43,878 nucleotides of DNA from Firmicutes bacterium HGW-Firmicutes-4. Its GTDB lineage: Bacteria > Bacillota > Clostridia > Eubacteriales > Eubacteriaceae. Position numbers and translations under genes: made by a program. The stretch is from assembly GCA_002841405.1 (NCBI GenBank), contig PGZR01000007.1:1-43878 (forward strand). Direction: 5' to 3'. The first letter of the stretch is position 1. Every line of letters starts with the position of its first letter. The notes under the pieces were generated by a model, which worked only from the letters and a program-made list of their open reading frames with translations, did no database searches and was not told the DNA's origin. Positions 16,569 to 24,597 of the stretch are shown one piece after another.

Positions 16569-16616
16569 AAAAACCAGAAGCTCAGGCCGTTAAGACGGCG
16601 GGACTTCTGGTTTTTT
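16569..16616. terminator. Terminator ending the RiPP operon
   Basis: AAAAACCAGAAG (16569-16580) pairs with CTTCTGGTTTTT (16604-16615), and an inner GCCGT/ACGGC stem lies in the loop. The T-run serves the plus strand, and the A-run upstream also allows termination of the converging gene at 16660. Confidence 0.9.
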
Positions 16617-16659
16617 CAGGCGTAGAGAGGCGTTTGATTTGCTTCGGCTTGAGTATCGA

Positions 16660-17328
16660 TTATTCCTGCTCGCAGTCGTCAGCGGTGATTTCCTCATAAA
16701 TCATCTGCATTTCCTCATCAAGTCGGGTAATCGACTCGGCGCAGTATTTCAGTCGTTCCCGGAGCCCCTCAGACATATCGTTATGTCCTTTGTATTTGAG
16801 TTGATGTTCAAGACTGGCCCAAAAATCCATGGCAATGGTGCGAATTTGGATTTCCACCGGGACGGATTCGGTGCGCTCGGCAAGAAAAATAGGCACCAGG
16901 ACAATCAGATGGAGGCTGCGGTAACCGTTTTTCTTAGGCTCGCTGATATAGTCATTTTTGCGGACCAGAGTAATATCATCCTGACGGAGTAATAGGTTGG
17001 CAATCCGGTTGATGTCATTTAAATAGTTGCAGATCACCCGAACGCCGGCAATATCAGTCAGGTTTTTACGGATGTTTTCAGCGGTGATCTCGAGACCTTT
17101 TTTTTGCATTTTTTCAGCGATGCTCTGGGGCGCTTTTAGTCGGTATTCCATATGATGAATCGGATTATGGTCATATCGGGCCTGGAATTCTTCATCGAGG
17201 ATCTCAAGCTTGGTTTTAATTTCTTTGATGGCAGCCCGATAAATCTGCTGTTGCAGGAGAAACTCCTTCAGATTTCCGTTAATGTCCAGATCTTCTGAAA
17301 AGGGTACTTCAGTTGAGTCAATTTGCAT
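16660..17328 (-). CDS. Small alarmone synthetase (GTP pyrophosphokinase, RelQ/YjbM type)
   Basis: About 222 residues forming a single RelA/SpoT synthetase domain, the usual length of a stand-alone (p)ppGpp synthetase with no hydrolase or regulatory region. Visible motifs include IHHMEYRLKAPQSIAEKM (ATP-binding side), DIAGVRVICNY, PKKNGYRSLHLIV (GTP site) and VEIQIRTIAMDFWASLEHQL. The enzyme transfers pyrophosphate from ATP to GDP or GTP during stress. I place the start at ATG 17328; an in-frame GTG four codons upstream (17340) is possible, and neither has a strong ribosome site. It converges on the RiPP operon and shares its terminator. Confidence 0.92.
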   Translation of the reverse strand: MQIDSTEVPFSEDLDINGNLKEFLLQQQIYRAAIKEIKTKLEILDEEFQARYDHNPIHHMEYRLKAPQSIAEKMQKKGLEITAENIRKNLTDIAGVRVICNYLNDINRIANLLLRQDDITLVRKNDYISEPKKNGYRSLHLIVLVPIFLAERTESVPVEIQIRTIAMDFWASLEHQLKYKGHNDMSEGLRERLKYCAESITRLDEEMQMIYEEITADDCEQE

Positions 17329-17569
17329 TGTTTTTATCACTTTTAATCGGTTAAGATTAGAAAGTGCCTTTCTATAGTTTGTTGTGTCACTAAGCCAGTT
17401 GTATATAGGGGATAGGGAAACGTTGCAATATCAATAAAGGCTGGGGAGACAAGCGCCTTAACAAGTATTTCAACAATGATGAACGCATTTGATGGATGCG
17501 GTTGATATTAAATAAAGTCTACAATTCGTAATTATACATCTAAAACCTTAGGTGCATTTTAAAGATCGG

Positions 17570-17698
17570 ATGGAGGAAATAGTAAAATCAAAATTTCCAG
17601 TATTAGGTCAACGATTCAATGAAAATAACAGAGTTGCTAAAGATGATCTGGTGAAGCCAGGCGAATGGAGTGATTTATGTTATGATAAGTGGGTATAA
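17570..17698 (+). CDS. Candidate small protein of 42 residues, unknown
   Basis: ATG 17570 opens a frame of 42 codons beginning MEEIVKSKFPVLGQRF and ending SDLCYDKWV before TAA. The composition looks protein-like (charged, with a Trp and Cys) and the next gene begins 27 bases after it, but the ribosome site is weak and I recognise no family. The stretch 17341-17569 before it shows no gene. The frame may be chance, since a promoter-like TATAAT lies at its end. Confidence 0.3.
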   Translation: MEEIVKSKFPVLGQRFNENNRVAKDDLVKPGEWSDLCYDKWV

Positions 17699-17699
17699 T
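17671..17699 (+). promoter_or_regulatory. Candidate promoter of the GlsB-like gene
   Basis: TATAAT at 17694-17699 is a perfect -10 box, though the -35 region (TGATTT, 17671-17676) is poor. The same place reads GATTTA, 13 bases, GGGTAT, which resembles a general-stress sigma factor site and would suit a stress protein. The two readings cannot be separated by eye. Confidence 0.3.
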
Positions 17700-17725
17700 A
17701 ATAGATAAAGAAAGGATGTGCACTG

Positions 17726-17974
17726 ATGGGAATTTTTACGTGGATCATACTTGGCGGTTTAGCCGGTTGGCTGGCCAGTATGCTGACCAAAAACAATGAA
17801 AAGATGGGATTAATTAAAAATATTGTAGTCGGAATTCTAGGCGCGATAATCGGTGGCTTTGTATTTAGCTTTTTCGGAGCAACCGGGGTAACCGGATTTA
17901 ATTTATGGAGTATCTTCGTTGCTTGCGTGGGGGCGGTAATCCTCCTGGTTATTATCAATTTGTTTACACGATAA
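17726..17974 (+). CDS. GlsB/YeaQ/YmgE-family stress-associated membrane protein
   Basis: An 82-residue, very hydrophobic protein with three predicted helices (about 3-20, 30-52, 57-79) and glycine-rich turns: IILGGLAGWLAS near the start, then IVVGILGAIIGGFVF and a polar end. This is the layout of the former transglycosylase-associated family, small inner-membrane proteins often induced by stress; their molecular function is not established. AAAGGATG provides the ribosome site, and a terminator at 18002 makes it the last gene of its transcript. Confidence 0.9.
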   Translation: MGIFTWIILGGLAGWLASMLTKNNEKMGLIKNIVVGILGAIIGGFVFSFFGATGVTGFNLWSIFVACVGAVILLVIINLFTR

Positions 17975-18001
17975 TAGCATAGTAATGACATCTTTCAACG
18001 G

Positions 18002-18039
18002 GTCGGGAAAGAGGCGAGGTTTCTCTCTTCCCGACTTTT
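18002..18039 (+). terminator. Terminator after the GlsB-like gene
   Basis: GTCGGGAAAGAG (18002-18013) pairs with CTCTTCCCGAC (18025-18035) with one bulge, followed by TTTT. Confidence 0.8.
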
Positions 18040-18216
18040 GATGAGCATAAAATAAATGGCGGCCCTGAAGACCAGGGTATTTTTGTGATCATCTGAAAAT
18101 ATCGGCGAAATGAATAACGTTTTCAGAAAATTAAATAATAAAATTCAGAGCTCATTCACAGAACAGTCACTTTAGGGTAATAGAATGCTGACAAGAATAT
18201 AAAAGAGGTCAGACCT

Positions 18217-18249
18217 ATGAAACCTACTGGGAACTCGGGATTTCAATAA
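18217..18249 (+). CDS. Possible 10-residue peptide or small RNA upstream of a strong hairpin
   Basis: AAAAGAGGTCAGACCT precedes ATG 18217 and a ten-codon frame (MKPTGNSGFQ) ending at TAA 18249, 17 bases before a 19-bp hairpin terminator. No other gene on this strand lies between 17975 and 18383, so a strong terminator here implies a short transcript of its own. Whether the unit is a tiny peptide, a small RNA or read-through control cannot be decided from sequence. Confidence 0.25.
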   Translation: MKPTGNSGFQ

Positions 18250-18266
18250 CGAAAAAACGCCCTTTA

Positions 18267-18315
18267 AAAGCAAGTAGAGAATCTCTTTTATGGAGATTCT
18301 CTACTTGCTTTTTTT
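18267..18315 (+). terminator. Strong hairpin terminator with no large gene upstream
   Basis: AAAGCAAGTAGAGAATCTC (18267-18285) is perfectly complementary to 18293-18311, with a 7-base loop and a run of T. It lies at least 290 bases after the GlsB-like gene, which has its own terminator, and could also serve the converging cyclase gene, since the opposite strand likewise ends in T. Confidence 0.85.
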
Positions 18316-18383
18316 AAGTTCAATTTAAAAAAAACAGCTTGTCAATTTTTGAAAGTGGATCCGCTGCGCAAGTGAACGAGGGG

Positions 18384-19241
18384 TTATTTTGTGCGGCTGT
18401 TTTTTATTTCATATAACTTCTTGTCTGCTTCAATGATGACCTTTTCCAGAATTTCTTCATCACACATCTGGTATAATCCAAAACTGGCACTGATGTGGAT
18501 AAGGGTATCGTTATAATTAATTTCGATGGTGTCGAGAACATGTTTTAAGCGGGCGATGAGGATGGATGCTTTGGCATAATTGGTACTGGACATCAGCAAA
18601 ACAAATTCATCCCCACCATAGCGGCCAAACAGGTCAAAATCCCGGATGCTTTCATTGATCGTTTGGGCGACTGTTTTTAAAACCAGGTCTCCGGCATGAT
18701 GACCGTAGGTATCATTGATATTCTTAAATCGATCAATATCGATCATGGCAACACAAAGATCTGCATGAAATCGTTTGGCTTTGGAAAATTCAACAGTGGC
18801 CAATTGTTCAAAATACTGGCGATTGTAGATCCGGGTCAAACCGTCCCGCTGGGCGAGATCACGCATTTTCTGACCTTCCACCTTATCCGTCACATCCATG
18901 CAGCTGCCAATATAACCAGCAAATTCATGATCGTTGATATAGTAGGGCACGCCCCGGTCATTGATCCATCGATAAACCCCATCACTTCGTTTAAGTCGAT
19001 ATTCCATTTCAAAAGACTCCTGTTTGGCAAAAGCATCTAAATATATTTTCAGGCACATGTCAAAATCCTCGGGATGAACGCCTTCAGTCCAGCCGGTGCC
19101 GACTTCTTCGGCCATGGCTTTGCCGGAAAAGCTCAGCCAGGTGGTGTTAAAGTAATTGCACAATGTATCGGTACCAGCGCGCCAGATCATATTAGGGGAC
19201 GATTCAACAATGATTCGGTACAGTTCATTATCCAGTTTCAT
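18384..19241 (-). CDS. PAS-GGDEF diguanylate cyclase
   Basis: A 285-residue soluble protein. Residues 1-125 are a PAS fold with the C-terminal PAC stretch (MEYRLKRSDGVYRWI, then GYIGSCMDVTDK). Residues 130-285 are a GGDEF domain: DGLTRIYNRQYFEQL, IDIDRFKNINDTYGHHAGD and the intact active-site motif RYGGDEF. An RxxD inhibitory site (RDFD) lies exactly five residues before the motif, so product feedback is expected. It should make cyclic di-GMP from two GTP in response to whatever the PAS domain senses. The ribosome site is GGAGGT, seven bases before the ATG. Confidence 0.93.
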   Translation of the reverse strand: MKLDNELYRIIVESSPNMIWRAGTDTLCNYFNTTWLSFSGKAMAEEVGTGWTEGVHPEDFDMCLKIYLDAFAKQESFEMEYRLKRSDGVYRWINDRGVPYYINDHEFAGYIGSCMDVTDKVEGQKMRDLAQRDGLTRIYNRQYFEQLATVEFSKAKRFHADLCVAMIDIDRFKNINDTYGHHAGDLVLKTVAQTINESIRDFDLFGRYGGDEFVLLMSSTNYAKASILIARLKHVLDTIEINYNDTLIHISASFGLYQMCDEEILEKVIIEADKKLYEIKNSRTK

Positions 19242-19532
19242 GGAAATACCTCCAGAAAATATAATATTGACGGTTTAGAGTTAATACTTATTATAGCCTG
19301 CTTTGGGTATCTTTGCAGTAAAATTTTGGTGAGTCAATTTATTTATTTTTGCAGCCGGGAAAGTAATCGCAAAGGGATCAACCTTAATAATTGCATATTG
19401 CAAATAAAGTATTAAATCAACCGGACAAAAAGTTTTCAGCACTTTTTAGATTTGTTTTCCTTAAGGTTTGTGGTATTCTTTTACCAGCGTCACCGCATCA
19501 AAAATTAACAAAAGAGGTAGATGAGAGCGGAA

Positions 19533-19706
19533 ATGAAGATACTGAGATTATTACTGAGTTTTGTGTTGATAAGTATTGTAGGAGAATTCATGCATTTTTC
19601 ACCCACCTTGATGTTTATATTATCAGCTTTGGCCATTATTCCCCTGGCGGGCATTATGGGTAAGGCAACCGAAGAGATTTCTTTTTATTCAGGACCGTCA
19701 TTGTGA
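19533..19706 (+). pseudogene. Truncated Ca2+/H+ exchanger (CAX/ChaA family) N-terminus
   Basis: The frame encodes about 57 residues starting MKILRLLLSFVLIS and ending IIPLAGIMGKATEEISFYSG-PSL, then TGA. PLAxxMGxATEExxxxxGPSLGG is the conserved N-terminal repeat of the cation/proton exchangers, which are normally around 350 residues; all later membrane helices are missing and nothing similar follows. ATG 19521 is an alternative start. It is most likely a relic of deletion just upstream of the first serine-hydrolase gene. Confidence 0.7.
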
Positions 19707-19800
19707 TGGCTTAGAAAAATAAGAGGTTGATAAACTCAATTTGTTGGGAAAAAAGAAATAGCGGAAAAATTGTGGTGATTTTTGAAAGGAACGGATGGTA

Positions 19801-21795
19801 ATGAAAAGAAAAATTTTGATCTGGGGATTTTGCCTGACAATGGTGGTGCTGGTATTCTCGGGGTGTAGTTTCAAGGCTGAACCCAAAAGCTACGAAAAGA
19901 CCATTGAAACGGCGCGAACGGAGATCTGGAATGCCATCTCAGCAGGTGGGGCGTCGAGTGCCACCGTGGCGATTATGGACAATGGTAAAATTGTTTATGA
20001 AGAGGGATTTGCCATGGCCAACCGGGTGGAGGCCATGGGGGTAAATACCAACACCCAGTTTAATATTGGCTCAGTCAGTAAGGTTTTTACGGCCGCCGCT
20101 GTGATGCAGCTGGTGGAGTCCGGCCAGCTTGATCTGGATAAGCCGGTGGTTGATTATGTTCCGGATTTTACCATGCAGGACAGTCGCTACCAAGATATCA
20201 CGGTCCGGATGCTGCTGAACCATACCTCGGGATTGCCGGGAACAATGATGTATAATGGCTTTGCATCGGCCAAAGATCCCCAGTTTTTAAGCGAATTTAT
20301 GAATTATCTGGCGGGCTGCAGTCTCAAGGCTGATCCTGGGGTGGTCAGTGTTTACTGCAATGATGGCTTCACTTTGGCCGAGGTTTTAGTTGAAAAAGTG
20401 ACCGGCCAGAGCTATGCGGACTATCTGGATAAAAACATCTTTTCAAAAGCCGGGATGAAAGACAGCAGCTGTTCCTTTAAGGCTGAAAATCCCAATATTG
20501 CTCTGAAGTATAACAATGAGGATGGCGCTGCTCTGCCGGCAGAAATCATCAATCTGATGGGCACCGGGGGAATTTCCGCGACAGCAGCGGATCTGTGTCG
20601 TTTCGGGAATGCCCTGCTGGGGAACAAGCTGATGAGTGCCGAATCCTTTGCCGAGTATACCAGTCCCCAGTATGGAAAAGAAACGGTGCCGTCAGGTACC
20701 CCGATCACCAATTACGGTCTGGGTTGGGATATGGTGGACGTCGCCAGCTTTGCCGAACAGGGTGTCCATGTGCTCAGCAAAGACGGAGCAACCCTGCAGT
20801 TTAATTCCCAGCTGTATATGATACCCCAGGAGAATATTTCAGTTGCTCTGATCTTTGCCGGTACCGGTGATGCCTCGGGAATTGCCGAAACCATCACCCA
20901 GACGCTGCTGGAAGAAAAGGGGATTATTCCCGCCCCGGTAGCCGCGGATCAATCCGCAACAACTGCCGCTGTAGCGATACCCAACGAAATTATCGGTTTT
21001 GCCGGGTATTATGGAGCCAGTGGCAGTGCCATTAAAATTGAGTTTAATCAGCAGAACAACACCCTCGAATACAAACGCTTCGATGGAAATGGCTTTGCCA
21101 CCACCGACAGCTATCCCTATTCGGGTGACGGATTCTTTGATATGCAAAACGGATATCGGATGTCTTTTTCCGAGAGCTTTGGCAAAAAATTGGTACTGCA
21201 ATCGATGAATAAAGCCGATTATTCGCTTGTCATTGCAGCAGATATTAAGGCCAATAATCCGGTTGATACCAGCCGTTTTGCTGGTAAAGCCTGGATTCCG
21301 GTGAATCTCAGTGCCATTGATCTGTATGCCTTCTCGGCTGTGACCGGCAGCTTGCCGGAGCTTCCGGGGACGATTTATTTTGGCAGCGACGGCAGCTTTA
21401 CCCCCTATCCCTTGAAGGACGAAAATACTGCCTTTATGAATCTGCCCTATGCTCGGGATCTGGTTGAGCCAACCATCACAGTAGAAAACGGCACCACAAC
21501 GATGACGGCGATGAGCTATGTTTTTATGGATGTGGCCGAGATCCCCGTTCTGGCCAGCGATGAAAAAATCAAGATTGAAAAGACTGGCGAAAATGTCGTT
21601 CGAAAGCTAGAGGCCGATGGTAGCTTTAGCGTCATCCTGCCAGAGGGGGGCCGACTGGTGATTTATGACCCATCGCTGACTGTGTTAGCCGATACCATGT
21701 ATGCCGCAATTGAAGAAGTGCCGGTGACAGCGGGCTCCTATCTGATGTTTATCGGCAACGAAGGCGATGAATTTGTCTATCAGTACAGCTTTTAA
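19801..21795 (+). CDS. Serine hydrolase lipoprotein, beta-lactamase/PBP4* fold (paralogue 1)
   Basis: A 664-residue lipoprotein: MKRKILIWGF, a hydrophobic segment and lipobox VFSGC (Cys22). Residues about 35-370 form the beta-lactamase-related domain with nucleophile SVSK (Ser91, Lys94), the Tyr-x-Asn motif YCN (Tyr185, Asn187) and a third motif region SKDGATLQF in place of the usual HxG or KTG. The remaining 290 residues hold repeated beta-rich segments (GYYGASGSAIKIEF) like the C-terminal extension of this esterase/peptidase family. The substrate is unknown; D-amino-acid peptides or esters are usual. ATG 19795 is an alternative start. The gene at 22233 is a close tandem copy. Confidence 0.85.
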   Translation: MKRKILIWGFCLTMVVLVFSGCSFKAEPKSYEKTIETARTEIWNAISAGGASSATVAIMDNGKIVYEEGFAMANRVEAMGVNTNTQFNIGSVSKVFTAAAVMQLVESGQLDLDKPVVDYVPDFTMQDSRYQDITVRMLLNHTSGLPGTMMYNGFASAKDPQFLSEFMNYLAGCSLKADPGVVSVYCNDGFTLAEVLVEKVTGQSYADYLDKNIFSKAGMKDSSCSFKAENPNIALKYNNEDGAALPAEIINLMGTGGISATAADLCRFGNALLGNKLMSAESFAEYTSPQYGKETVPSGTPITNYGLGWDMVDVASFAEQGVHVLSKDGATLQFNSQLYMIPQENISVALIFAGTGDASGIAETITQTLLEEKGIIPAPVAADQSATTAAVAIPNEIIGFAGYYGASGSAIKIEFNQQNNTLEYKRFDGNGFATTDSYPYSGDGFFDMQNGYRMSFSESFGKKLVLQSMNKADYSLVIAADIKANNPVDTSRFAGKAWIPVNLSAIDLYAFSAVTGSLPELPGTIYFGSDGSFTPYPLKDENTAFMNLPYARDLVEPTITVENGTTTMTAMSYVFMDVAEIPVLASDEKIKIEKTGENVVRKLEADGSFSVILPEGGRLVIYDPSLTVLADTMYAAIEEVPVTAGSYLMFIGNEGDEFVYQYSF

Positions 21796-21810
21796 ATAGT
21801 CAGTACTTGC

Positions 21811-21847
21811 AATAAGACTCAAAATATATATTTTGAGTCTTATTTTT
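21811..21847 (+). terminator. Terminator after serine hydrolase 1
   Basis: AATAAGACTCAAAAT (from 21811) pairs with ATTTTGAGTCTTATT, followed by TTTTTT. The same GAGTCTTATTTTTTT tail recurs after paralogue 2 (24315-24331), so the terminator was duplicated with the gene. Confidence 0.88.
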
Positions 21848-21949
21848 TTGCCGGAATTGGGTTACAATGAATTAAATTGTGAAATTGATCATGAGTCGAA
21901 AAACTATATAGGATGATTGCAGATTTAGATTATTTGATAAAGAAAGGAA

Positions 21950-22150
21950 ATGTGTCATGAAGAGATTATCAGGATTATCTGTCTATTTCTTTCGTTGCTG
22001 CAAACTGCGGCACCGGCCGACACTACCTTAGCGAATAACTGGCTGCCGATTTCGGCCGACAATTTTCATCTGTATCTGCGCATTTATCTCCCTCAGAAAA
22101 CGGTGCTGGATGGAACCAGGCAACCGCCAACAATCAAAAAGACAAAATAA
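21950..22150 (+). pseudogene. Relic of a DUF1254/DUF1214-type protein (C-terminal end only)
   Basis: The frame ends with NNWLPISADNFHLYLRIY, LPQKTVLDGTRQPPTIKK and a stop. NWLP.....F.L.LR.Y.P....LDG...PP is the characteristic end of DUF1214 proteins, which are several hundred residues long. The segment before it (21950-22015) does not match the family; a second frame from ATG 21957, with AAAGGA before it, reads MKRLSGLSVYFF and then stops. This looks like a start region joined by deletion to a C-terminus in another frame. Confidence 0.65.
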
Positions 22151-22232
22151 AAAAATTGATAAATGTAACAAATTAGGGTAAAAAACAAATAACGAAAAAA
22201 TTCTGGCTGATTTTTGAAAGGAACGAATGGTA

Positions 22233-24224
22233 ATGAAAAGAAAAATTATGATCTGGGGATTCTGTCTGACATTGATGGTGCTGATGTTTTCAGGCTGTAG
22301 CCCCAAAGCAGAGCCCAAAAGTTATCAAAAAACCATTGAGACGGCCCGCCTGGAAATCTGGAATGCCATCTCAGCAGGTGGAGCGTCGAGTGCCACCGTA
22401 GCGATTATGGACAATGGTAAAATTGTTTATGAAGAAGGCTTTGCCATGGCCAATCGGGGGGAGGCTCTGGGGGTGAATACCAGCACCCAGTTTAACATTG
22501 GCTCGATCAGTAAGATTTTTACGGCCGCCGCGGTAATGCAGCTGGTCGAAGCGGGCAAGGTTGATCTGGATAAACCGGTAGTCGATTATGTTCCTGATTT
22601 CACCATGCAAGATAGCCGTTACAAAAATATCACCGTCCGGATGCTACTAAATCATTCATCAGGATTGCCGGGAACCGACATTTATAATGGCTTTGCAGCA
22701 GCAGTCGATCCGGATTTTCTGGCCAACTTTATGGTCTATCTGGCCAACAGTAATTTAAAGGATGATCCCGGGGTAGTCAGTGTTTACTGCAACGATGGCT
22801 TTACCCTGGCAGAGGTGCTGATCGAAAAAGTATCCGGTCAGTCCTATTCAGAATACCTCAATCAGAATATCTTTTCCAAGTCTGGCATGGAAGACAGCAG
22901 TTGTTATTTTAAACCCGATAATTCCAATATTGCGCTGAAATACAGCAACGATGATGGGTCAGCCTTACCGGCGGAATATGTAAACCTGATGGGAACGGGG
23001 GGGATTTCCTCCACCGCTGCGGATTTATGCCGGTTCGGAAATAACTTGTTGACCAATAAGATCATGACTGCAGAGTCTTTTAGCGAATATACCAGCCCCC
23101 AATATGGGCCCGAAACAGTGCCCTCAGGGACGCCGATTACCAATTATGGGCTGGGCTGGGATATGGTCGCGGTGGCGGATTTTGCCGAACAGGGAATTCA
23201 GGTGCTCAGCAAAAATGGCGGCACCCTGCAGTTTAACTCGCAGCTTTATGTGCTTCCGGAACAGGGTTTATCGGTGGCTGTGATTTTTGCCGGCAGTGCT
23301 GATACAACCGCCGTTACCAATGCCATTACCCAGGCCCTGCTGGAGGAAAAGGGCGCGTTGCCGGGAAGTGAAACCAGTGCCGCAGCGGCGCCAAAACCGG
23401 CCAAGATTCCCGATCAGCTGGCCAGTTTTGGCGGATATTATGGGGCCAATGGCAGCACCATCAAAGTTGAGTTTGATCGCCAGAACAATACCATGGATTA
23501 CAAAAAATTCAATGGTACCGAATTTGTCAGTACCGGTACCTATGCCTATATGGATGACGGCTATTTTTATATGCTTTCCGGAAATCGGCTGTCTTTTAGT
23601 GACCGCTTTGGGCAAAAACTGATCCTGCAAACGCTTCCGACGGCAGACTACTCACTGGTTGTGGCCCAAGCGATCGCTTCAGTCACTCCTGTGGATACCC
23701 AGAACTTTGCTAATAAGTGGTGGATCCCCACGAATTTCTCAGCCATCGACCTGAATACCTTTGTCGCTGCCACTGGCAGTATTCCCGACTTGCCGGGCTT
23801 TATCTATTTTGGCGGAGACGATACTTATACGCCCTACCAATTAAAAGATGGGAATACTGCGGAAATGATCCTGCCCTATGCCCGAGATTTGGTTGAACCG
23901 CGAATCAGTGAAGTAAATGGGAAAAAAGTTCTTAACATGATGAATTATACCTTTATGGATGCTCAGGATGTCACCGGGCTGGGAAAAGATGAAACCATCA
24001 GTATTGCCAAGGCAAATCAAAACCAGGTCAGAAAACTTGATGCCGACGGCATGTTTGGGGTTACAATGCCGGAAGGCGGCCGTGTGATTATCTTTGCTCC
24101 AGATTTTACGCTGAGCTATGACAGTCTCTACGCTGCGACAGATAGTGTCCCGGTTGCAGCCGGCTCCTATGTGATGTTCATTGGCAACGAAGGCGACAGC
24201 TTTCCCTACGACTATACCTTTTAA
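22233..24224 (+). CDS. Serine hydrolase lipoprotein, beta-lactamase/PBP4* fold (paralogue 2)
   Basis: A 663-residue lipoprotein nearly collinear with the protein at 19801: lipobox MFSGC (Cys22), nucleophile SISK (Ser91, Lys94), Tyr-x-Asn in YCNDGF, and SKNGGTLQF as third motif. The N-terminal catalytic half is strongly conserved between the copies; the C-terminal half differs more. About 80 bases of upstream DNA are also shared (both have TTTTTGAAAGGAACG before ATGGTAATG), which shows that the duplication included the ribosome site. An alternative start lies six bases upstream. The two enzymes may have different substrates or simply raise dosage. Confidence 0.85.
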   Translation: MKRKIMIWGFCLTLMVLMFSGCSPKAEPKSYQKTIETARLEIWNAISAGGASSATVAIMDNGKIVYEEGFAMANRGEALGVNTSTQFNIGSISKIFTAAAVMQLVEAGKVDLDKPVVDYVPDFTMQDSRYKNITVRMLLNHSSGLPGTDIYNGFAAAVDPDFLANFMVYLANSNLKDDPGVVSVYCNDGFTLAEVLIEKVSGQSYSEYLNQNIFSKSGMEDSSCYFKPDNSNIALKYSNDDGSALPAEYVNLMGTGGISSTAADLCRFGNNLLTNKIMTAESFSEYTSPQYGPETVPSGTPITNYGLGWDMVAVADFAEQGIQVLSKNGGTLQFNSQLYVLPEQGLSVAVIFAGSADTTAVTNAITQALLEEKGALPGSETSAAAAPKPAKIPDQLASFGGYYGANGSTIKVEFDRQNNTMDYKKFNGTEFVSTGTYAYMDDGYFYMLSGNRLSFSDRFGQKLILQTLPTADYSLVVAQAIASVTPVDTQNFANKWWIPTNFSAIDLNTFVAATGSIPDLPGFIYFGGDDTYTPYQLKDGNTAEMILPYARDLVEPRISEVNGKKVLNMMNYTFMDAQDVTGLGKDETISIAKANQNQVRKLDADGMFGVTMPEGGRVIIFAPDFTLSYDSLYAATDSVPVAAGSYVMFIGNEGDSFPYDYTF

Positions 24225-24275
24225 TTTCCGGTCAGGTTTTTAAAATCGCGTCAAAAAAAACAGTTAAAATCTTAT

Positions 24276-24331
24276 AAGGCTCATTATTAATTCGGCAAAA
24301 AAGTCGATAATAATAGTGAGTCTTATTTTTT
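24276..24331 (+). terminator. Terminator after serine hydrolase 2
   Basis: AAGGCTCATTATTA (24276-24289) pairs with TAATAGTGAGTCTT (24311-24324) with two G-T wobbles, followed by ATTTTTTT. Confidence 0.8.
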
Positions 24332-24597
24332 TATCATTAGTGAGCTAATTTTGTTAACCTGCGATCAATGCGAGAAAAAGCTTGAACGAGGCCGTTGGCA
24401 TCGAAACAGTTGGTTCGCTCTGGGTGGCGCTGCCTTTTTATTCAGTCAGCTTGTTTCGTTTGAGACATTGTGTTATTCTAACAAGTAGCATAAAATGCTT
24501 AAGCGATAAAAAAATAAAACACGAAATCGCTGACTAGCTGTTAAATTTTTTAGTTTGATGAGTTTAACAAATGGCCTTTAAAATAAAAGAGGATTAA
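24332..24597 (+). other. Intergenic stretch with one doubtful small frame
   Basis: Between the terminator and the next gene there is no supported feature. A 45-codon frame from TTG 24351 to TAG 24488 contains CDQCEKKLERGRWHR and a hydrophobic patch, but it has no ribosome site and no AUG, so I do not call it a gene. The last 60 bases are AT-rich and probably hold the promoter of the following cyclase. Confidence 0.4.

Noticed and set aside
19392-19404. Palindrome TTGCATATTGCAA
   Set aside because: A short AT-rich palindrome at no clear position relative to a promoter; insufficient to call an operator.
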